Assembly: GCA_023374025.1 (NCBI GenBank)
Contig: SIJG01000081.1
Coordinates: 603,477-667,476, forward strand
DNA length: 64,000 nucleotides
Source: Heterodera schachtii
Lineage: Eukaryota > Nematoda > Chromadorea > Rhabditida > Heteroderidae
Direction of reading: 5' to 3'
Position numbers and translations under genes: made by a program. The notes beneath the pieces were generated by a model, which saw only the letters and a program-made list of their open reading frames with translations, was not told the DNA's origin and did no database searches. The first letter of the stretch is position 1, and each line of letters starts with the position of its first letter. Positions 1 to 16,984 of this stretch are shown in pieces.

Positions 1-520
1 AATATGCGCACGGCATTTGGTGGAGAAAAATGAGGACGGCATTTTCGGGGTGAAAAATATGGCATTTTTTTGATGACTCGGATAGCATTTTTGTACATAT
101 GTCAAATTGCAAAATATGTCATTTATGATGATTGAAACAATTATGATTGGGAAGAAAAATGCCATTTTTTCGACACCAAATCAATGAGACTAGAAATGAT
201 GGCATTTTAGTCTGAAGTTGGGTAGTGAATTTGGCATTTTTCGATTAAAAACTCTAATGATGCCATATATTCGGCAGGTTAAATGATGGCATTTTTTTAC
301 TATTAAATTTACAGTATTAACCGCCCACCAATAACATGTTAAATTTCCATTTTAAACTATATTCGGAGGGCCTACAGCCAATGCCCGAATTCGAATTTTC
401 CGACTCGTAAATTTGAAAATATCTAAAAAAATTCTAGAAATTTTTTGGCTAATTTTTTGTAAAATTTTGGACGGTCATAATTCTTTCTATCCCTTTTTAA
501 TGTGCATATTTTTTGTTCAC

Positions 521-6287
<5,767 letters not shown>

Positions 6288-6810
6288 ATTTTCGGCACGG
6301 GAAGGGGAGGGGTCACCAGTCCAGAGGGGCCACAGGGGGAAAAGCGATGGGGGCGATTGGGAATTGGGAGTTTAGTAGAGGAGCGGAGCGCAAATTCCCA
6401 GCAGGGCCCCAATTCTTCCGAGAATACTTTTATGGCCTTGTGCCGTCGTCGGTTGGTCGGTCGGCGGATGCCCTGAGGGGATGGGGGAGGGATGGAGCAC
6501 GGCACAGAAGTGGGCAGGCAAAACCGGGGGAGGCGGGCGGGAGAATGACGCCCGGGGGGAATTGGCGCCGCCGATTGGCTGCTCTGCCTGCTGTGCCCGC
6601 GGGGGCCAGCCACTGCCGCCCCCCGGCCGCCCACGGCATTTGTGTGGCCGCCCCCCCCCCCCCAAGGCCCCGCCAGTTGATGCCGTCCCCGCCGTCGTTT
6701 GCCCCTTGAGGGATGTGGAAGGCATTAAGGGGGCGGCACACCCGCGGGGGCAGACAGGCACATGCTGAGAGGGGCGGGCGGGATGAGAGGGACCTACAAT
6801 AAACCCCTCA
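6288..6810. promoter_or_regulatory. GC-rich 5' flank of unc-3
   Basis: A GC-rich block directly upstream of the first unc-3 ATG, unlike the AT-rich surroundings. Open in several frames, as expected from composition. It could hold the promoter, 5' UTR or an upstream non-coding exon. No TATA box or other core element can be assigned with confidence. Confidence 0.3.
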
Positions 6811-9800
6811 GCAAAAAAATAGGGGTAGGTAGTGAGTGACTGACGTGGAAAAATTGGGGGGAGAGATGCCGGGGACGACGACGGCGGCAGCAAAATGGCA
6901 CAGTTGTGCCGGACGACATTGGCAATCCAATGGCACAAAATTAAGGCACCTCGAATTTTGTTTAAAAAGTGGGACCCTTCGACCATACCAATCCAATGGC
7001 ATTTCAAATTTGTGTTTTCCTAATAATTTTAAATTTGTTGGCGGCATCTCTCATTTTTGAGGTGATATGCGGCGGTGCCTTTTTGTGCCGCAATTTATGT
7101 TTAGGTAACGATAAAAACCCGGTAAAATATACCGTTAGCATGGATTCAACTCCACAATTTGACCGGTAAATTGCGGTAAAATTTACCGGCAATTTAAAAT
7201 TGTGCCAAATGCTCTAATCCGGTAAATGTAGTGCCCTTTTTCTGCATTTCGAATTAATTCCGATTTTGTCACCATTCAGTTTTAGGTACTTTTCTGTCAT
7301 CTTACAATTAGAGCCAAATTTTGAATTTTTCAATAAAAGGCGCACAGAATTGGAAAAAAAAATTATTTACTTTTGTGGACCCGGTTTCGGGGGCCCATAC
7401 GCAAATGGCGCAGATCCGTTTGAAAAGGAAAATTAGCTCAAATTGTGGCATTTATACCTCCGAAATAATTGGAACATATTTTTGTAATTCTACGCGACCT
7501 TTCTTGATTTAAAAAAAAAAATTCAAAATTTGGCCCTAAACGGAAAAATACTCAGTTTTAAATACATAGATAGCAAAATGCCATATTAACATGGCGGGCA
7601 GCTAATAAAAAGGGGTAATTAAATTTTATAGCTCCATTAACAATTAAATATTTTTTTATTTTTAAATATTTTTCAGATAATAATTTCATTCATCCTCTTC
7701 AAATTCATTAATATTTTCGTCCAATATTTTTCAAATAAAATCCATATCCATCGCCAGCTCTTTCTTCCGAATTTCTGGCACATCCTTTGGATTTATGGCA
7801 CACATTTTCAACAGCAACAGCAGCAACAGTTGGCATGCGCCCTCGGGCGCCGCGCATTTTCTCGCCATCAAATCGGCTGCGCACAGAGGCGCCGCCGGCG
7901 ACGGCACCGGTGGAGAGGGCGGGGGACAGAGCGCCAGAAGGGGCAACAAAACAAAAACGGCACTACAATCAATCGTGCCAATAATAATCATTCATTTTTC
8001 GGGTCTCCGTCGGACGCGGACGGACCATCATCACCATTTTCCTACATATTGTTTTGTGCCTTTTGTCAGCTCCACAGATTTTCATTTCCGGATCAACAAT
8101 TCCGGATCTCGGAACTTTGTTATTCAAAAATTTCCGGAAATCGAGACCTAGCAAGGCCCCATGATTTTTGAATTTAAATTTCGAAAATGTTTTAGACCTC
8201 TTTTTTTTTATTAGAATGTGTTCCCGACTCATAAGTCCGCCCGTGCCGATCTTCAAAAAATTTGATTCCCAAGCCTGACAATCTCGACATTTTCTTTATC
8301 CTTCTCTTTATTTTTCTCTCTCTCTCTCTATCTCTCTTCTCCCTCTCTCTCTCTCTCCTTTATCTTCTCTCTTCCTCTCTCTCTCTCTCAACTTCTCCCT
8401 CTCTCTCTCTCTCCTTTATCTTTCTCTCTTCCTCTCTCTCTCTTCCTCTCTTCTCCCTCTCTCCTCTCCCACTTCCGCCGATTTTGTTTCGTTTCGCTCG
8501 ATTTGTTGCTCTTCCCATTCAAAATGTGAAACAAAATGGATGAACAGCAGGCACACGGCACCATCATGGCGCCGGCACATTTATCCACCCAAAAATGACG
8601 GCAAAAATGATGGCACAGCATATCCACCCCACTCAAACACAAATTTGCATAAATGATTGATACATAGTGCCAAGGCGAGAAATATTTTGTTGGACAGCAG
8701 AAGCAGAACGAGACGAGGCAACAATGAATGGCAGGCACAAAAGTGAATTTTGACGGGACGGAAGAAGCGTCGGAAAAGCCTCTCATTTTGAACTTCGGCT
8801 TAAAACATCTGCCGTTGCTGGATTAAGTGCCCTATCGGATGAAAAAAGAAATTTGAAAATGGGAAAAATTCGTAAAAACAAATTACGGTATTACAAAAAA
8901 ATTAATTATCGCCTCTATAATTGAAGCAACAGATAAAAAAAAATTTTTTTTTTTGGTTTTATTTATATATTTTATTAGCGACGGAAAAAGAAATTATTTA
9001 AATTTTTTGTCGAAATATTTTGTATTATTCCATTTTACCGTTTGACCGGTCTTTGAATTTTTAGAGAGTGGAAAGGGGATTTTCCCAATCATTTAGACGC
9101 CTTCGAAATCCCGTTTTCGAAGATCAAAGAAATCCAGGAACGTCCAGCAGTTTGACATATAAATGGCAAAAAACTTTTTTTTTTGGCACACAGTTGCCCG
9201 TTGCGACATTTCTATCCGGTTAAATTCTATGACGAAAATTGACAAAATATTTATACATTTTGAGGGGTTTTTCAAAATTTTTAATTTGAGTTAAAAAATG
9301 ATTAATAAACTTTACGACCTTCAAAATTTTTCTTTACTTTTTCCCGAGATTATGTTGCAATTTTTGTTTTATTTTTCCCCCCAAAAAAAAATTGAGGCTA
9401 ACTGCTGCGCTCTCTGCTCATCTCATTTATCTTATCCGCTTCAATTTCCCATCCATTTTTACGGGATTTTTCTTAAAAGTGCATAAAGTTGGAGAAAAGG
9501 AGGAGGACAACGACTGTCAAAAAGCAAGAGGGGATGGGAGGGAAAAGCATATCCCCCCCCCCCTCCCGCCTTACATTTGAAGGGCATGAAATGGAAGATA
9601 AATTTGGCAGTGACGCGAGGGGGGGGGGGGGGGGGGGGGGGGAAGGGGCAGCCAAGTGTTGGGATGAGCCATAGAGCCATGGACAAATGTGTGGGGATTG
9701 ATGGGATAAGGGGGGGGGGGGTGGGGAGGATGTCCGGCGGGAATTGGCGAGAGGATTTAAGGAGGAGGGGGGGGGGGGGGGTGTGCCGAACAGTGGGGGC

Positions 9801-10348
9801 AGTGGAGTCTGCCCAACAGGGAGAATCCTTAAAATTTAGGGGGGAGGATGCAGAAGAAAAGGGAGAGCGAGAAGCTTTAAGGAGTGGATGGGGTGCCAAA
9901 AATAAGGGAACGGAGAGAAGCAGCTTGATTCCCCCGCCGTTCCCCACCCGCCGGATCAGTTCGCCCTCCCTCCGTATTTTTTTTATAATTAAACGGAAAT
10001 TTTTCAACAAAAAAAAAGCGGCGAGCGGAGGGGGGAACATACTACATCCAAGGGGAAGCGGGAATGGCTTCAAATAGAGGGGGGGGGGGGGTGTGCCGAG
10101 GGGGGGGGGGGGTACTTAATTTGGAAAAAGGATGGTGCCATAAGAATGAGAGGAGGGATTGCCGAGTAATCATAATTTGGTACTTAAAGGAAATGGAGAG
10201 AATGCCGATTTTAAGAGGGAGTATGGGGAAAGATTCCAGGGGGGCTAGTGCCGAATCAAGTTTTCGGTGTGGCACAAGGAGGGGAAGGTGCCGAATAATG
10301 ATGATTTGACTTAATTGGAAATGGAGAAAGTGCGGGTTTAAAGAAAAG
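6811..10348. other. Intergenic, no supported gene
   Basis: AT-rich sequence with low-complexity tracts: CT microsatellite at about 8310-8470 and repeated poly-G runs at 9620-9790 and 10078-10112. A minus-strand frame at 7991-7731 has a hydrophobic start but no recognisable domain or splice partner, so it is not called. Confidence 0.6.
8310..8470. repeat. (CT)n-rich microsatellite tract
   Basis: About 160 bp of almost pure CT/TCT dinucleotide-like sequence, interrupted by short CC and TA steps. The plus frame reads only Ser/Leu/Phe. Similar tracts occur at 33395-33570 and 41330-41475, where they are part of a longer repeat. Confidence 0.9.
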
Positions 10349-10356
10349 CTTCCAAT

Positions 10357-10749
10357 CAAGGGCGTAGGCAGGGGGGGGGGGGGCTGGGGGGCTAAAGCCC
10401 CCCCCCCCCCCCCCGAAACACAAAAAGTAAAAAATTTTCAGTAAATTTTTTTGAAATTTTAAGCAATTTTCTTAACAAAATTGCATTAAAATACTCAAAA
10501 ATTTTCCCGGCGGCGCCTATCGGCACCGCCGGACCCCCATTTTACCATATTTTTGAAAAATGGAGGCCAAAATGGCAAAAAATATTAATTTTTTGGCGAA
10601 AAATTTTGTAAAATACACCCCATAATTCGGGATTTCAAAAAACCAAAAATACACCCCTAAAAATCGACTTAAAAAGGAAAAATACACCCCTAAAAATCGA
10701 CTTTTTGACTTCAGCCCCCCCCAAAGCCAAGGGTCTGGCTACGCCCTTG
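10357..10749. mobile_element. hAT-like MITE with 8-bp TSD
   Basis: Non-autonomous element of 393 bp. The ends are inverted (CAAGGGCGTAGGC at the left, GGCTACGCCCTTG at the right) and it is flanked by a perfect 8-bp duplication CTTCCAAT (10349-10356 and 10750-10757). Next to the ends lie a G-run and a C-run that can pair, and internally there is a GC-rich palindrome GGCGGCGCCTATCGGCACCGCC. It shares most of its body with the element at 33629-34037. No transposase is encoded. The 8-bp TSD and the termini point to the hAT superfamily (inference). Confidence 0.9.
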
Positions 10750-11437
10750 CTTCCAATAGGAGGGGGCGAGTGCCGAATAAGGTTTCGGTGCGGGAAAGGG
10801 AGGGGAGAGTGCCGAATAGGATAGAAAATGCCAAACAAGGGGGGACGAGTGCCGAATAAGTTTTGGTTTTAGAAATTGGAGGGGAAATGCCGAATAGGAT
10901 GAAGGCGCAACTTGTCTGACCGTCTTTCCAAAGGCATGGACAAATGAAAGCGAATTGGCACAAATGGGCTCTACTGGCTGGCCAAGGGCTAAGTGTGGGC
11001 CAAGTGAAACCAACCCAACCCAAAAACGTAGCTTTACATCTGTCAAATTAGCATTTTTTGTGACTTTAACAAATGGGGCCAATAAAATGGCAATAATTTA
11101 TTAAAAGAAATGTCCGAAATTTTATTGCATTCGAAGTGGACAACAACCAGACAAAGAAGTGTTGCAGTGGTTGAACTTGAAAATGAACCGAAAACGAAGT
11201 CAAACAAATTGGAAAATGGAAAAGAATTTGCCCTTATGTATGACGAAATTTTCGTTTAGAGCGAGAGAGAAAGAGAGATGATACATAGAGTAAAAATTAC
11301 AATAATTTTTCAAAATTACCTGTAAACAATATTTATGAACTCTAACAAAAGGACCTACATACCAAAATTACCCAATAAGTTAGTGTGATTTAAGTCTGAC
11401 CGACACGAAAATTGAAGAAAGAAAGAGAAATAGATAG

Positions 11438-11734
11438 AAAAAAAAGAAATTGGTGGATTTAATAGGTGTAAGGATGGACGACGGACGACTAAATGAAGAT
11501 GAATGGATGAAATAACTTAAATAAATGCTGAAGGATGAGAAGAGGGTGAAGGAGGAAGAGAGGAGGAAGGCAAAAAATGGACAAAAATCACACAGTCGGC
11601 AGACAGCGAGAGGGTCATAACTTTCTTGAAGCTTACTGCTCATTTTTGTGCCACCACCACCACTAGAGAAGAGTGTGGACAATGTTCAAAATAAAAAGGT
11701 CATCAACCGTCCAGCAGCAGATTATGTAGCAGTT

Positions 11735-11769
<35 letters not shown>

Positions 11770-12140
11770 CTTTTTTTCCCTCTCGCTGTCTGCCGACTGT
11801 GTGATTTTTGTCCATTTTTTGCCTTCCTCCTCCCCTCCTCCTCCACCCTTTTCCATCACTTATCCCTCCCCCTCCCCCTCTTCTCATCCTTTTTTTTTGC
11901 CTTCTTCCTCTCCTCCAGCAGCAGTACATTTTTTCCCTCTCGCTGTCTGCCGACTGTGTGATTTTTGTCCATTTTTTGCCTTCCTCCTCTCTTCCTCCAC
12001 CCTTTTCCATCACTCGTCCCCCTCCCCTTCCCTCCACCCTCTTCTCATCTTCAGCATTTATTTATGTAATTCATTCAATCTTCATCTTCATTTTGTCGTC
12101 CGTCGTCCATCCTTACACATCTTAAATCCACCAATTTATG
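11438..12140. repeat. Large imperfect inverted repeat around a CAG tract
   Basis: The segment 11438-11613 reads as the reverse complement of about 11936-12140, including CCCTCTCGCTGTCTGCCGAC, the GTGTGATTTTTGTCC block and the CGTCCGTCGTCCATCC end. A third partial copy in the right-arm orientation lies at 11775-11900. The loop carries about ten CAG units (11738-11767). The plus-strand frame across it translates to poly-Gln and Pro/Ser and is not treated as a gene. No flanking duplication was recognised. Confidence 0.8.
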
Positions 12141-12169
12141 GGACTTCCTTTCTATTTTTACAAATCCGC

Positions 12170-12460
12170 GGCGGGCGGTTGAACGCGTGGCGTACCAAAA
12201 ATTGTTTTTCTTTTTTATTTTTAACCAAATCCAACATTTGTTGGTATCATTCAAAAGCCTAACATGTTTAGAAACTATTTCTAAGCTATTGCTTAGCGAT
12301 TAGACAATTAATGAAAAAGTTATAACTGAATATTGCAAAAAATCGAAATTTTTTAAAATTTTTCTTAACAACTTTTTTGCAGATGAGAAAACCACTTCGC
12401 TTTTTGTAAATCTCATTGAGCTTGTGAAGAGCCTTCAAATGATACCAAGAATTGTTTTAT
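12170..12460. mobile_element. Degenerate relative of the 55405-55844 foldback element
   Basis: The sequence from about 12225 (CCAACATTTGTTGGTATCATTC) through TAAGCTATTGCTTAGCGATT to AACAACTTTTTTG matches, with substitutions, one arm and core of the foldback element at 55405-55844. Ends and target duplication were not resolved, so this is a partial or decayed copy. Confidence 0.5.
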
Positions 12461-12797
12461 TTGGTTGAAACAAAAAAAGTTAACCCTAAGCCCTTAAATC
12501 TGTCAAAAATGGACGCTCTTCCGTGCGAAAATTTTGGAAAATTTCTGCCTTATTTCTTAACAAATTTTATAATAAAAATGGTAATAGCGCCTCAGGGGAA
12601 AATTTATTTTCCGATTCCTTTTTTCCACAGTATATTTATGAACTTTGTACAGTATTTGGCCTATACTCCTGTCGGAAAATCGTTCTTTTAATTTGTTTTT
12701 AATCCATCCATTCATACACAAAATTAGACAACCCATTTTAATATTTACAAATGTGAATTTTTACAGTGATTTTTTCTGACAATTTTTGCTGAATCAA

Positions 12798-13638
12798 ATG
12801 GCTCGTTACTACAATCAAGAAAATCAGCAAAATGAGAACGACGAAAGTAAGCGGCGCTTTTGAGTTGAAATTTTTTAAATTTCTGCTGTTCAATAGTCAT
12901 AAATCTTTAAGTTTTTCATCATTAAGCTTCCGCCATTTGGTATGCCGCAATTGTCACTTTTTTCATGCCGTTCTTGGACTATCAATCGCCCTTTTCATCT
13001 ACGTTTCGGCCAAAATTGACACTGTTGCGTCGGATATGAGCGACGAAATCATTGCACTACATGCCATGCAATCAAAATTTAATGGGCAGTACAATGAACT
13101 GCTTAAATATTACAATTCCCGCATTTTGGCTGCCCAGTCTGAGTTCAATACTCGTTACGACCGGCTTCAATTGGAATTTATGCAAATTCAATCGAACTTT
13201 TGGAAAAAATCCAATGAGTTTACTGAGCGCATAGTCAATTTGGAGTTGGAGCTCAAGAGGTGCAGTGAGTTCGGCTTTTTGAAAATTATTACAATTTGAC
13301 TACAGTCATGTGCTAAAGTATATTGAAGCAACATATTTTTTATGGTTTCATGCTCAGTGCGTATAGGTCATTGATCCATCATCCAAAAGGCAATTTGGTA
13401 GAGAATTTTGTGCAACTTTCTGCCATGTTTACTCAAAACGCCAGCACCGACATCTACCGCATCGGTTCCGTCATCCCGGCGATTTCCTACACAAATGGCC
13501 CGGACCACAAGCAGCAGCAGCAGCTCGTCCTCCTCCCGAGACAATAGTCACAGCTTGTTGGTGCTCGCACATGAAGTATATTGGTTGTATTGTGTTTCTT
13601 GCTCTTTGTCGGATGACAAAAAACGCCTCTGGCACTGA
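12798..13638 (+). CDS. Single-pass membrane, coiled-coil protein (paralogue 1, one apparent frame break)
   Basis: Function unknown. Proposed exons: 12798-12846 (MARYYNQENQQNENDE, donor GTAAGC), 12927-13264 (acceptor ATTAAG, donor GTGAGT) and 13445-13638 (Ser/Thr/Pro-rich tail with a run of Ser, stop at 13636-13638). Exon 2 encodes a membrane segment (VLGLSIALFIYVSAKI) and then about 80 residues of coiled-coil type ending LELELKRC. Phase continuity holds except within exon 2: the start reads in one frame (SAIWYAAIVTFF) and the rest in another. Adding one T in the six-T run at about 12957-12963 would join them, so this is either an assembly indel or a real break. The layout (short polar N-terminus, phase-1 intron, membrane helix, coiled coil) matches the gene at 15937-16888, which supports it. 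Confidence 0.6.
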
Positions 13639-13839
13639 ATTCAAGATATGAGTGCAAAACATTGTTGACCACCAATTCGACAAAAAAAATGAAACTTGAC
13701 CATACTTACACACAAGAAAGCTCAAGGAACATCAATGTGTTTGAAACAGTGTGCCGTCAACTAAAGCGATTTTATTTAAAGGGTTTCTAAGAGATGCATT
13801 GCCTGTTTATACATACTGTTCCTATTTAAGACCACATTG

Positions 13840-14678
13840 CACTGTCAAAACAATCTATCACATTTGAAGTTTCTTCTGACGGTACAGAGTTTGTAACTTT
13901 GAACCCCGCAGAAATTCATATAGAAGAAATGCATCACCTTATTATCGATGCATTGACGAAACTTGGTACTTGTTCTTAGACAAATAAATTGCACATTAAT
14001 TTTAAGACGGCGGAGCTACCATTTTTTTGCGCCAGTTAGCAGATCAAATTATATGTTCTATCGTGCAACGGTTTGTTCTTTCGAGTGGGAAATGGATGAT
14101 AAAGGAAGCGAGGCAATTGAATAATGGTTGTGCTGAGTTGGGAGACAACAACAAGTGCTTATCAATGTCGCCATCAACAGTTGTTAAAAATCTATATACA
14201 CTGGCTGGATTTTACAACTTGTACTTAAAAGCGTTAAGGCAGCTGACCAGTTTGCGTAAGTGCAAATAGAGAGAGACCTAGAGCTAGCCATAATAAAATG
14301 GATTTTCCCAGATGTTCTAACAAATGAAGAGGAGGAGTCTGTCGATTCAACGGCAACAAAAAAAACGCTGCGCAAAGACATTGATTTTTTGAACGAGTTG
14401 CTTGAACAGAGCCGAACCACTGCGAAGAGAATAACACACCATGTCAAGTAAGCATCACACTAAAATTATTTTGAGCAACTAACTGACAGGGATTATAATG
14501 CTGCACGGAGGAGGGAATCAATCCTGAAAGGCAAATCTGACATTGGACATGAACAAATGACATACAGGGATATATACACACAATGGCTAAAACACAAGTC
14601 TATTGTAGAATATATCGCCCAACTGGAACTTCGTGATCCGCATGATTGGCAAATAACTGAATTCGGGAATTTACAGAT
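13840..14678 (+). CDS. Unassigned multi-exon gene fragment, helical, possibly BAR-like
   Basis: I do not recognise the family securely. Segments with coding character and consistent phase: an open stretch ending 13965 (FVTLNPAEIHIEEMHHLII, donor GTACTT), 14040-14255 (DQIICSIVQRFVLSSGKW through YNLYLKALRQLTSL, donor GTAAGT), 14312-14447 (acceptor TTTTCCCAG; acidic NEEEES stretch then KDIDFLNELLEQSRTTAKRI, donor GTAAGC) and 14490-14678 (DYNAARRRESILKGK through ELRDPHDWQITEFGNLQ, donor GTAAGT). The helical pattern and the KDYNAARRR-type motif resemble BAR-domain proteins, but this is weak. No following exon was found; a tandem repeat starts just after the last donor. Neither a start codon nor an end is identified, so this may be a gene remnant. 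Confidence 0.5.
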
Positions 14679-14692
14679 GTAAGTTATGATTA

Positions 14693-14890
14693 ATGTGTCT
14701 CATTCAATAAGTAAACCAAGTAGTCAGATAGGACACAGTAGTGTGTCCGAACAGGTACTACGACACACATAAATGTGTCTCATTCAATAAGTAAACCAAG
14801 TAGTCAGATAGGACACAGTAGTGTGTCCGAACAGGTACTACGACACACATAAATGTGTCTCATTCAATAAGTAGACCAAGTAGTCAGATA
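14693..14890. repeat. 80-bp tandem repeat, 2.5 copies
   Basis: Units begin at 14693, 14773 and 14853 (ATGTGTCTCATTCAATAAGT) and are nearly identical. Each full unit holds the palindrome GGACACAGTAGTGTGTCC and ends with CGACACACATAA, so single strands can fold. The repeat starts 14 nt after the last donor of the preceding fragment. Confidence 0.93.
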
Positions 14891-15936
14891 GCCAATAAAA
14901 TTTTACTCAACCGCCTAGGAATTTTTTTCGAAAACTATGTTTATAGGTCACCATGAATCGAAATTCTTTTTTATTTTTAATAGACTAATGTTTGGGGGTT
15001 TGGTTTGGTCGGGGGGGGGGGAGATTTTCATTCAAACAATCATCTCTTGGAAAATTGGTTTTAAATAAAAAATAAAATAAAATTTTCTGCTTTTGGTACT
15101 ATTTTTCATTTTCAGCCGCCGTGGTAAATAATACAATCAAAGTGCCGAGCGTTCGTTATCCATTGACAATTTGTACCAAATTTTGAAGACTTCTATTTTT
15201 GTTTGATGTGCTTTTTGTGGCCGTTCGATTGTTGAAAAACGGGATTTTTAGTTAATTACCGGTTGTGACGTTTTTAAAAAGCAAATTTTATCGTTTCATT
15301 AATTTGCCGATGCTCCCTTTTTATGCCAAAACAAACAAATTTTTATGTATAAATATAAAGTGAAAAATTGTTAATTTTGGTGTGTACATAATTGTGATTT
15401 TCTATGCCATACATACCTAAATATTTTGTTTTTGTTTGTTGTTTATGAAAGGTGCTAGCAAAAGGCACTAGAATACTTAACCAACTAACTTAATTTTGGT
15501 CATTTAAATGATGATTAAATATTTTACAATAAAGAAAATTTTTAAACATAAATTTTTTATCAAGAAAAAAAATTTTTGTCGATCAATTTTTTTAGAAAAT
15601 ATTTCATTCTATGGGGTGTTTTCTGAAAATTTTCAGGTCATTTCGGGTGTATTTTCCCGATTTTATTGCATTTTTAAATGTAATTTTTCGGAAAAAACGC
15701 CAAAAAAGGCACCAAAACAGCAAAATGCCAAAAAAAGCATTAAAGGCACAAAAATCCTGAAAAAGGCATAATAAAATTCAGCCGGTCGCTTAAGATTTGA
15801 GTTTATGTTCAAAATCGTTATAAAAAAAAAACCTCATACCAAGCTAATAATCCACATTATCCGTTTAAAAATGAATTTAATTCCTAAATCACCATTTTTT
15901 AGTAAAATTCTTGCATTTTTTCGTCTCTACCTAATC
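14891..15936. other. AT-rich intergenic stretch
   Basis: No supported gene. Very AT-rich, with a short G-run near 15011-15020. The open frame at about 15508-15771 is Lys/Phe/Ile-rich and composition-driven. Confidence 0.6.
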
Positions 15937-16888
15937 ATGAATCATGGACGAAACAGCCAAAATTATTTAATTCATGGTAAACTTTTCTCGATTAGAAATT
16001 GCATAGCATACTAATCTGTTAAAGATTTTGTCTTTTAAAATTTTTTTTAAGGAATTAGCAAATACTGGCCAATGATCGGCGCTCTGTGTCTGTGTGTTGC
16101 CATTGTGTGCATCACTTATCAATTGATTCTTCACGTCGACGAAAAGCACAAAGCGTTCAAACTGATGATCGACGGACATTTCAACGATATCAAGCAAATC
16201 AACAACAATTTCTTGTCGTGGTCAAAAAATTTCACATCGCATCTCAATGAGCGTTTCGAACGACAACAGGCGCAGTCAAGAGCGCGTTTTGAGGAACAAC
16301 ACACCAATTTTGTCAATGTCCGTTTGGATTTTGATAAACAGTTTCAAAAAACAATTCACCGTTTTGCCGAAGTTGAGTTGGAAACCGTGTTGAACAAAAG
16401 GTTGTTGGTTTGTTTATTTTTTAAAAACAGAATATTTATTCGCTCCAAATGCATCAACTCCTTGAAATTTTCAACAGACAAAACAAAATTCGAAAAACTC
16501 AATTTTCATAGTTTTTTCGAGTTAGAGCTTCAAAATGGGTATGGTATTCGTGATCAGTGACTCCTAAAACAACGGAAAACAAATTTTCAAGTTTTTTGGT
16601 CAAAAAAAAATTTTTTTTTTTTTTTGCAAAATAGGAGGGTCTTCCTTCCCCTTTGGTTTTTGAAAAAACTCAAAAATATCGCTTTTTCTCTTCTCAATTT
16701 GGGTATTCCGGGGTACGTTTTTCTACAAATTGCTGATTTCGGGCTTACCCGTGATTGGCTCTGAAGGCGTTCGTTCATTTTATACGTTTTTCTACAAATT
16801 GCTGATTTCGGGCTTTCCCGTGATTGGCTCTGAAGGCGTTCGTTCATTTTAGTTCACTTATTTTAGCAATACCTCCGGCGGTGGCTGA
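15937..16888 (+). CDS. Single-pass membrane, coiled-coil protein (paralogue 2)
   Basis: Function unknown. Exons: 15937-15976 (MNHGRNSQNYLIH, donor GTAAAC, phase 1), 16052-16400 (acceptor TTTTAAG) and a proposed short last exon 16867-16888 (acceptor TTTATTTTAG, ending NTSGGG and stop). Exon 2 begins GISKYWPMIGALCLCVAIVC, giving one membrane helix of about 20 residues, followed by about 85 residues with heptad-like spacing (NERFERQQAQSRARFEEQH). It has the same layout and intron phase as the gene at 12798-13638, suggesting a small local family with an extracytoplasmic or cytoplasmic coiled-coil rod. The last exon is short and therefore uncertain. The alternative is to read on past 16400 to the stop at 16560, which gives a basic tail without family support. 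Confidence 0.65.
16711..16851. repeat. Direct repeat of about 70 bp inside the last intron
   Basis: Two nearly identical tandem copies, each running from TACGTTTTTCTACAAATTGC to GGCGTTCGTTCATTTTA, differing by one base in the middle (GGGCTTACCCG versus GGGCTTTCCCG). They lie just before the proposed last acceptor of the coiled-coil gene. Confidence 0.92.
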
Positions 16889-16984
16889 CATTGACGTTTG
16901 TTTGTTGGTTGTTTTGGCCGCTCAATGTGATCTCCTCCGACCTTTTCACTTCAAAATTTTTGCCCCGTTTTGTGGGGAATTGGA

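Noticed and set aside
7731..7991. Minus-strand 86-codon frame with a signal-like start
   Set aside because: Pro/Ala/Leu low complexity, no recognisable mature peptide or processing sites.
9459..10077. Long frames on both strands rich in Gly or Pro
   Set aside because: Caused by poly-G/poly-C runs; no splice or domain support on either strand.
11648..12262. 204-codon plus frame with poly-Gln
   Set aside because: It runs through an inverted repeat and CAG tract, and its composition follows the repeats.
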